From contig NZ_CP087590.1 in the NCBI RefSeq assembly GCF_015594925.2, forward strand, positions 992,001-1,056,000: a stretch of 64,000 nt of DNA, written 5' to 3'. The stretch is from Vibrio sp. VB16 (lineage in GTDB: Bacteria; Pseudomonadota; Gammaproteobacteria; Enterobacterales; Vibrionaceae). Below are positions 60,243 through 64,000 of the stretch, piece after piece. The translations under genes were made by a program, and so were the position numbers. The notes under the pieces are model-generated. The model saw only the letters and a list, made by a program, of their open reading frames with translations, did no database searches and was not told the origin of the DNA. The first letter of the stretch is position 1. Each line of letters opens with the position of its first letter.

Positions 60243-60716
60243 ATGAAAAAAATATCCCCAATAAACGTTGAGCTCGTTCCAGTAAATATGTCGAAATCAA
60301 TTTATCCGGAACCGTTTGCAGATAGAGTAAAGGATCGTACTAAGCGAAAGTTAGGTGACTTTTTTCAGTTAGAAAACTTTGGCGTGAATTATACGGTTTT
60401 AGCGCCAAATTCGATGTCTGCACTAAAGCATCACCACGTAATGCAGGATGAGTTTATCTATGTCATTGCGGGCAACCCAACGCTCATTTATGGTGAAGAT
60501 GAAATTCAAATGAACCCTGGTGACTGCATGGGTTTTAAAGCTAATAGTGGTGTCGGGCACCAACTAGTGAACAATACGTCAGAGGACGTCATATTTATCG
60601 AAGTTGGTGATAGAAGCCCTAACGAAAGCGTAAAGTATCCGGACGATGATCTAGCGTTAACTCAAGAAATAAATGGGTCTTGGTCTATTCTACATAAGGA
60701 TGGCTCTACTTATTAA
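60243..60716 (+). CDS. Cupin-domain protein
   Basis: A 157-residue single cupin: LAPNSMSALKHHHVMQDEFIYVI (metal ligands His, His and Glu), GNPTLIYGEDEIQMNPGDCM and GVGHQLVNNTSEDVIFIEVG (His). The start at 60243 is chosen since GAGAGTG precedes it; a GTG at 60234 is in frame. Cytoplasmic. This kind of cupin often binds a sugar or acid or acts as an isomerase or oxygenase, none of which can be assigned here. Stand-alone. Confidence 0.85.
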   Translation: MKKISPINVELVPVNMSKSIYPEPFADRVKDRTKRKLGDFFQLENFGVNYTVLAPNSMSALKHHHVMQDEFIYVIAGNPTLIYGEDEIQMNPGDCMGFKANSGVGHQLVNNTSEDVIFIEVGDRSPNESVKYPDDDLALTQEINGSWSILHKDGSTY

Positions 60717-60808
60717 CACATAACAAGTAAGTGTTTATCGCTTTACCTCACTTAGTCAGTAATAAACCATACCCTCTGTGTTTACGCCTTGCATTAATGG
60801 GTTATGAA

Positions 60809-61594
60809 TTAGTGATGATTGTGTTTTTCATCTTCGCGTAGTGTAAGTACTTCATACCCAGATGTTGTAACTAAAATAGTATGTTCTGATTGAGCTGATA
60901 ATTTTCTGTCTCGTGTAATGACCGTCCAGCCATCTTTTTTTGTTTTGATTTTTGCAGTACCTTGGTTAACCATGGGCTCTATCGTAAACACCATCCCTTC
61001 TTCTAGCTTAAGACCTTTTCCTCGCGATCCGTAGTGAAGCACGTGTGGCTCTTCATGCATTTCTCGACCAATACCGTGGCCGCAATATTCTTTTACGATA
61101 CTGTAGCCATAGCTCTCAGCGTGTTTCTGGATAGCATGACCTATATCTCCAAGTCTAGCACCAGGTTTGACTTGTTTAATTCCAGCCCACATAGCGTTAT
61201 ACGTGACGTCAACCAACTTTTTAGCTAAAGGATTGGCTTCTGACATGACATACATTTTGCTGGAGTCAGCAATAAACCCTTCTTTTTCCAAAGTAATATC
61301 TAGGTTAATAATGTCTTTGATTTTTAATATTTGATTTGTGTTGGGGACACCATGACACACGACTTCATTAATCGACGAGTTCAAAACATACTGATAGTCA
61401 TATTGACCTTTGCTTGCTGGTCTAGCGTTCAGCTCATTAACAATAAAGTCTTCAACTTTGTTGTTAATGTCCATGGTTGATAACCCCGGTTTTACGTATG
61501 AGTCCAACATATGAAAGACCTGCGCAAGTAATTTCCCGGCATTGCGCATCAACTCAATTTCAGAAGCAGATTTGATATTAACGCTCTTATTCAT
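60809..61594 (-). CDS. Type I methionine aminopeptidase (second, ParD-linked copy)
   Basis: A 261-residue methionyl aminopeptidase. All five metal ligands are readable: D99 (INLDITLE), D110 (FIADSSKM), H173 (CGHGIG), E206 (FTIEPM) and E237 (QSEHT); H81 (VCHGVP) is also conserved. Removes N-terminal Met from nascent proteins. The gene overlaps the upstream ParD-like gene by 8 bases, so it is translated in tandem with it. Chromosomal map genes normally lie near rpsB; this one does not, so it is probably an accessory second copy. Confidence 0.93.
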   Translation of the reverse strand: MNKSVNIKSASEIELMRNAGKLLAQVFHMLDSYVKPGLSTMDINNKVEDFIVNELNARPASKGQYDYQYVLNSSINEVVCHGVPNTNQILKIKDIINLDITLEKEGFIADSSKMYVMSEANPLAKKLVDVTYNAMWAGIKQVKPGARLGDIGHAIQKHAESYGYSIVKEYCGHGIGREMHEEPHVLHYGSRGKGLKLEEGMVFTIEPMVNQGTAKIKTKKDGWTVITRDRKLSAQSEHTILVTTSGYEVLTLREDEKHNHH

Positions 61595-61811
61595 TGGTAC
61601 TTCCTTCCATTACCGTTATTTTCGTTGCCGATACATCGGCTGACTTCATAAGATCTGCGACTATTTGATTGAAAGACAGTTGTGGATGAAGCTCGGCTAA
61701 CATACCAATTTTTATCCAGAATTCGGCTTGTGAATTGATAGAGCGTGACATAACAGAACTTGCTTTTCTTATCTCTTCATGAAGTTCTTCGGAAATCTTT
61801 ACAATACCCAT
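61587..61811 (-). CDS. ParD-like antitoxin-family protein
   Basis: A 74-residue protein matching the ParD-like family: MGIVKISEELHEEIRKASSV, MSRSINSQAEFWIKIGMLAE and PQLSFNQIVADLMKSADVSA. The N-terminal strand and helices fit a ribbon-helix-helix DNA-binding domain. No RelE/ParE toxin is nearby; instead the gene overlaps a methionine aminopeptidase gene by 8 bases. It may autoregulate that pair. The site is preceded by inverted/AT-rich sequence (TTTATATATGTTCCATACAT) that could be an operator. Confidence 0.85.
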   Translation of the reverse strand: MGIVKISEELHEEIRKASSVMSRSINSQAEFWIKIGMLAELHPQLSFNQIVADLMKSADVSATKITVMEGSTNE

Positions 61812-61944
61812 TTTATATATGTTCCATACATGTTTCGTATGCGTATTGTATTTACAGAGAGCGAGTAGTCAAGATAATTAATTGGAAAACACTATTGTTA
61901 TTCGATGCCACTCAATCCTAGAAAGCTCTAGGCTTTTAAATGGC

Positions 61945-62502
61945 TCAGCGGTATTCCGAAATTAAGATGGCGGAAGTGCCTTCTTGAAGCGCTTCAAATA
62001 CGTGCGGCAAGTCTCCGGGGTAGCAAATATAGTCGCCTTTATTTAGCTCGTAAGATTCTGATATTAAACCAAGTTTTGCTCGTCCTTTGGTGATAATTAC
62101 GTGTTCTATCACTCCTGAGTTGTGCGGCTTCGAGTAAACAGGTTCTCCTGGACTGACTTCGATCCAGTAGATATCACGACGGCTATTAGGTGGACATGCA
62201 GCCAGCAGAGTCGCTTGATAGTCTTTGCGTTCAGTAAGTACAGATACCCCTTCACCTTGGCGAATGATATTTGTTTTTGGTTTTGGCGTCTCGATTAGAC
62301 GCGAGAAGGGAATATCCAGTACTACACAGATGGACCATAACGTTTCGATACTTGGGTTACCGACCCCATTTTCTAGTTGAGACAAGGTTGACTTGGCGAT
62401 ATTTGCACGTCGGGCGACTTCGGCGATGCTGAGATTTGAACGCCGTCTTTCAGCATTCAATGTTGCGGCGATTTGCGCGATAGGTGGTTTATTTTTGGTC
62501 AT
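61945..62502 (-). CDS. XRE-cupin transcriptional regulator
   Basis: A 185-residue regulator: N-terminal XRE-type helix-turn-helix (ERRRSNLSIAEVARRANIAK; STLSQLENGVGNPSIETLWS) followed by a C-terminal cupin (PHNSGVIEHVIITKGRAKLG; LNKGDYICYPGDLPHVFEA) as in SinR/PuuR-type regulators, which bind small ligands such as amines or amino acids. It is divergent from a LysE-family exporter (62695), with repeated motifs between them listed separately; it probably represses that gene and itself. Confidence 0.92.
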   Translation of the reverse strand: MTKNKPPIAQIAATLNAERRRSNLSIAEVARRANIAKSTLSQLENGVGNPSIETLWSICVVLDIPFSRLIETPKPKTNIIRQGEGVSVLTERKDYQATLLAACPPNSRRDIYWIEVSPGEPVYSKPHNSGVIEHVIITKGRAKLGLISESYELNKGDYICYPGDLPHVFEALQEGTSAILISEYR

Positions 62503-62533
62503 GATGAATGGACGTCTTCTCTATGAATAGCTT

Positions 62534-62610
62534 GTTCATTATATAATACGATCGAATTTTTTGACAAACTAAAAATGATCGTTCAATATAAAAACCACTC
62601 GTTCAGTATA
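62534..62610. promoter_or_regulatory. Three direct repeats between XRE regulator and LysE gene
   Basis: GTTCATTATA (62534-62543), GTTCAATATA (62581-62590) and GTTCAGTATA (62601-62610): the last two are exactly 20 bp apart, about two helical turns. A TTGACA box at 62561-62566 and a TATAAT at 62607-62612 lie among them. A likely operator for the XRE-cupin protein (inference). Confidence 0.5.
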
Positions 62611-62694
62611 ATGTATAGTTGTTGGCTATATTGAAGGTAAACCTTGGTTTAAGAACCACTCGAAATCACATAATAACATTAAGGGAGACAAAAC

Positions 62695-63303
62695 TTGGAT
62701 TACTTGATATCGGTTGCACTATTTGCAATTTCATCATCAGTCACACCAGGTCCAAATAATATCATGGTGATGACGTCTGGACTTAACTTTGGTATACGCA
62801 GAAGTATGCCATTGCTTATAGGGATTTGTGTCGGTTTTACTGCGATGTTATTGTTGGTCGGGCTGGGTTTTGGTCAGTTATTTACATTATTCCCTCAATT
62901 AAGTTTGATCATTAAAATTATTGGTACCGCCTACTTGCTTTATTTGGCGTGGTTGATTGCTAGGTCCAGTAACGTAGGGGTAACTAACCAGCAAGTTAAG
63001 CCGATAGGGTTCATAAAAGGTGCTTTGTTTCAATGGGTGAATGCTAAAGCTTGGGTCGTATCCATTGGGGCTATATCAGCATTTACCACAATGGGAGAAA
63101 GCTTTTTCTCACAGAATATGACGATAGCAACCACCTTTTTTATTATTTCTTTTCCCTGTGTTGGTATCTGGTTGATGTTTGGGTCCATGTTACGTCAATT
63201 CTTAGATAATGCGGCTTACTTACGTTGGTTTAACATCACGATGTCGCTTCTGTTGGTGGGGTCGGTGTTGCCTGTCGTCAAAGATATTTGGTATCAGTTT
63301 TAA
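62695..63303 (+). CDS. LysE-family amino-acid exporter
   Basis: A 202-residue inner-membrane protein with about six helices and the motif SSVTPGPNNIMVMTSGLNFG near residue 20; the second conserved segment (FIKGALFQWVNAKAWVVSIG) has WVN-K in place of NPK. It starts with TTG at 62695, supported by AAGGGAGAC 6-7 bases upstream. Such proteins export cysteine, lysine, arginine or threonine. Probably under the divergent XRE-cupin gene. Confidence 0.92.
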   Translation: MDYLISVALFAISSSVTPGPNNIMVMTSGLNFGIRRSMPLLIGICVGFTAMLLLVGLGFGQLFTLFPQLSLIIKIIGTAYLLYLAWLIARSSNVGVTNQQVKPIGFIKGALFQWVNAKAWVVSIGAISAFTTMGESFFSQNMTIATTFFIISFPCVGIWLMFGSMLRQFLDNAAYLRWFNITMSLLLVGSVLPVVKDIWYQF

Positions 63304-63387
63304 ACGGGTGACGAAAACACTAGAATCTTTCTATGCAAAGTAATTCATGCGTATGTTGATAGAAGAGTGACGTTTAGGTGTCCTTAC

Positions 63388-63840
63388 ATGGTGGAATACA
63401 GACAAATTGATACTTGCTCAGTACCTATGAATTTGCTATTGGAAGCGGACCCTTCAGAGTTGAGTATTAGTAAATACTTTTCTGGGTCACTGTGTTTTGC
63501 GGCGTATGAGCAAGGCAAGATGATGGGGGTTTGCGTGGTTAAATCACTCGCGAGCAGTAAATCAGAAATCTGCAATATTGCTGTATTTCCAAAGGCTCAG
63601 AACAGGGGCATTGGAGCAGGGTTGTTAAAACATGTTGTCGATAACTTAGCGAAACTAGGCGTTATAGAAATATGTCTAGGTACGGGTACGTTTGGATATC
63701 AATTGGCTTTCTATCAGCGGTTAGGATTTAGGGTCGATGGTGTCATTAAGAATTACTTTATCGACAATTATGATAAACCAATATACGAGAATGGCCTCCG
63801 ACATGTTGATATGCTTAGGCTTACATTAACGTTGGATTAG
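63388..63840 (+). CDS. GNAT-family N-acetyltransferase
   Basis: A 150-residue acetyltransferase. The acetyl-CoA-binding motif A is EICNIAVFPKAQNRGIGAGL (QNRGIG) followed by motif B with the Tyr near YQLAFYQRLGFRVDGV. The start at 63388 follows TTTAGGTG; a GTG at 63367 is in frame. Substrate unknown; Asp/Asn-rich C-terminal DNYDKPIYENGLRHVDMLRL is common in such proteins. Stand-alone. Confidence 0.9.
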   Translation: MVEYRQIDTCSVPMNLLLEADPSELSISKYFSGSLCFAAYEQGKMMGVCVVKSLASSKSEICNIAVFPKAQNRGIGAGLLKHVVDNLAKLGVIEICLGTGTFGYQLAFYQRLGFRVDGVIKNYFIDNYDKPIYENGLRHVDMLRLTLTLD

Positions 63841-63933
63841 TATGAAACTCAATCATTATGACGTTTCATGTTGACTGACGGAATATGCGTCCCAATTTTC
63901 TCAAAAATGAATTCATCGCTTAAGGAAAGAAAA

Positions 63934-64000
63934 ATGGTGGTACTTAGGGAAATGCGTCAAGAAGAATACCCAGCATATTGCGAGTACTTCATTGACGATT
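63934..64000 (+). CDS. N-terminus of an acetyltransferase (cut by right edge)
   Basis: The reading frame MVVLREMRQEEYPAYCEYFI continues past the end of the window. The L-R-x-M-xxEEY-P pattern is typical of the start of GNAT-family acetyltransferases. TAAGGAAAG precedes the ATG at 63934; another ATG at 63907 is in frame. Only 22 codons are visible. Confidence 0.6.
   Translation, partial: MVVLREMRQEEYPAYCEYFIDD

Noticed and set aside
61587..61811. Classical ParDE toxin-antitoxin locus
   Set aside because: There is a ParD-like gene but no ParE/RelE toxin; the partner is methionine aminopeptidase.
1..64000. CRISPR array, integron attC cassettes or prophage
   Set aside because: No regularly spaced identical repeats, no integrase gene and no phage structural genes were seen; the dispersed repeats are single hairpins between ordinary genes.

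Overview
The window looks like a gammaproteobacterial chromosome segment, most likely from Vibrio or a close relative. The reasons are several families known mainly from vibrios (DUF3316, DUF2999, DUF3332, DUF1840, DUF3010, an OmpV/MipA protein), three methyl-accepting chemotaxis proteins, a GGDEF-EAL protein, CRP-like promoters and AT-rich spacers. Most genes are single transport, regulation or enzyme units with their own divergent regulator, typical of a flexible accessory region. No rRNA, tRNA, CRISPR array, prophage or plasmid origin was recognised.

Layout. 1-4.5 kb: an alkyl sulfatase cut by the left edge with a divergent LysR regulator, a candidate ADP-ribosyltransferase, DUF3010 and a small membrane protein. 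4.8-10.3 kb: DUF3316 cassette 1, an OmpV/MipA protein with an adjoining response regulator and histidine kinase, and a chemoreceptor. 10.5-13.8 kb: a YHS/DoxX-like/GAF operon and an IS110-family (IS1111-group) insertion sequence sitting inside a palindromic repeat. 13.5-18.3 kb: DUF1330 with LysR, DUF3316 cassette 2, DUF2999 and a chemoreceptor. 18.5-26 kb: EamA exporter, Ada, GlpQ, a monooxygenase-fold secreted protein translationally coupled to an ECF sigma factor, AlkC and HutD. 26-37 kb: many small enzyme and transporter units (LysR/YdhR, oxidoreductase, amidase/AraC, LysE, MATE). 37-45 kb: DUF3316 cassette 3, DUF1840, a chemoreceptor, and a DASS transporter - membrane protein - apgM-like enzyme - LysR module. 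45-55 kb: VOC, TauE/SafE, MOSC, a fused alkyltransferase-DNA glycosylase, EF-hand, DUF3332, DUF805, a membrane-anchored AraC regulator and DUF3316 cassette 4. 55-64 kb: GGDEF-EAL, amidohydrolase, ParD-like/methionine aminopeptidase pair, XRE-cupin regulator with LysE exporter, and two acetyltransferases, the last cut by the right edge.

Two dispersed repeat systems dominate what the genes do not explain. The first is a family of intergenic hairpins of about 45 bp (consensus left arm AACGAGGACATACACCT, right arm its complement) in at least ten places. The IS1111-group element has inserted exactly into one, and a 35-bp relic of the same IS end lies in another, so the IS appears to be targeted to this repeat, plausibly by the guide RNA expected in its 3' non-coding region. 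The second is a DUF3316 cassette present four times with its CRP-like operator, structured leader and terminator. Alkylation-damage repair is also well represented: Ada, AlkC and an alkyltransferase/HhH-GPD fusion.
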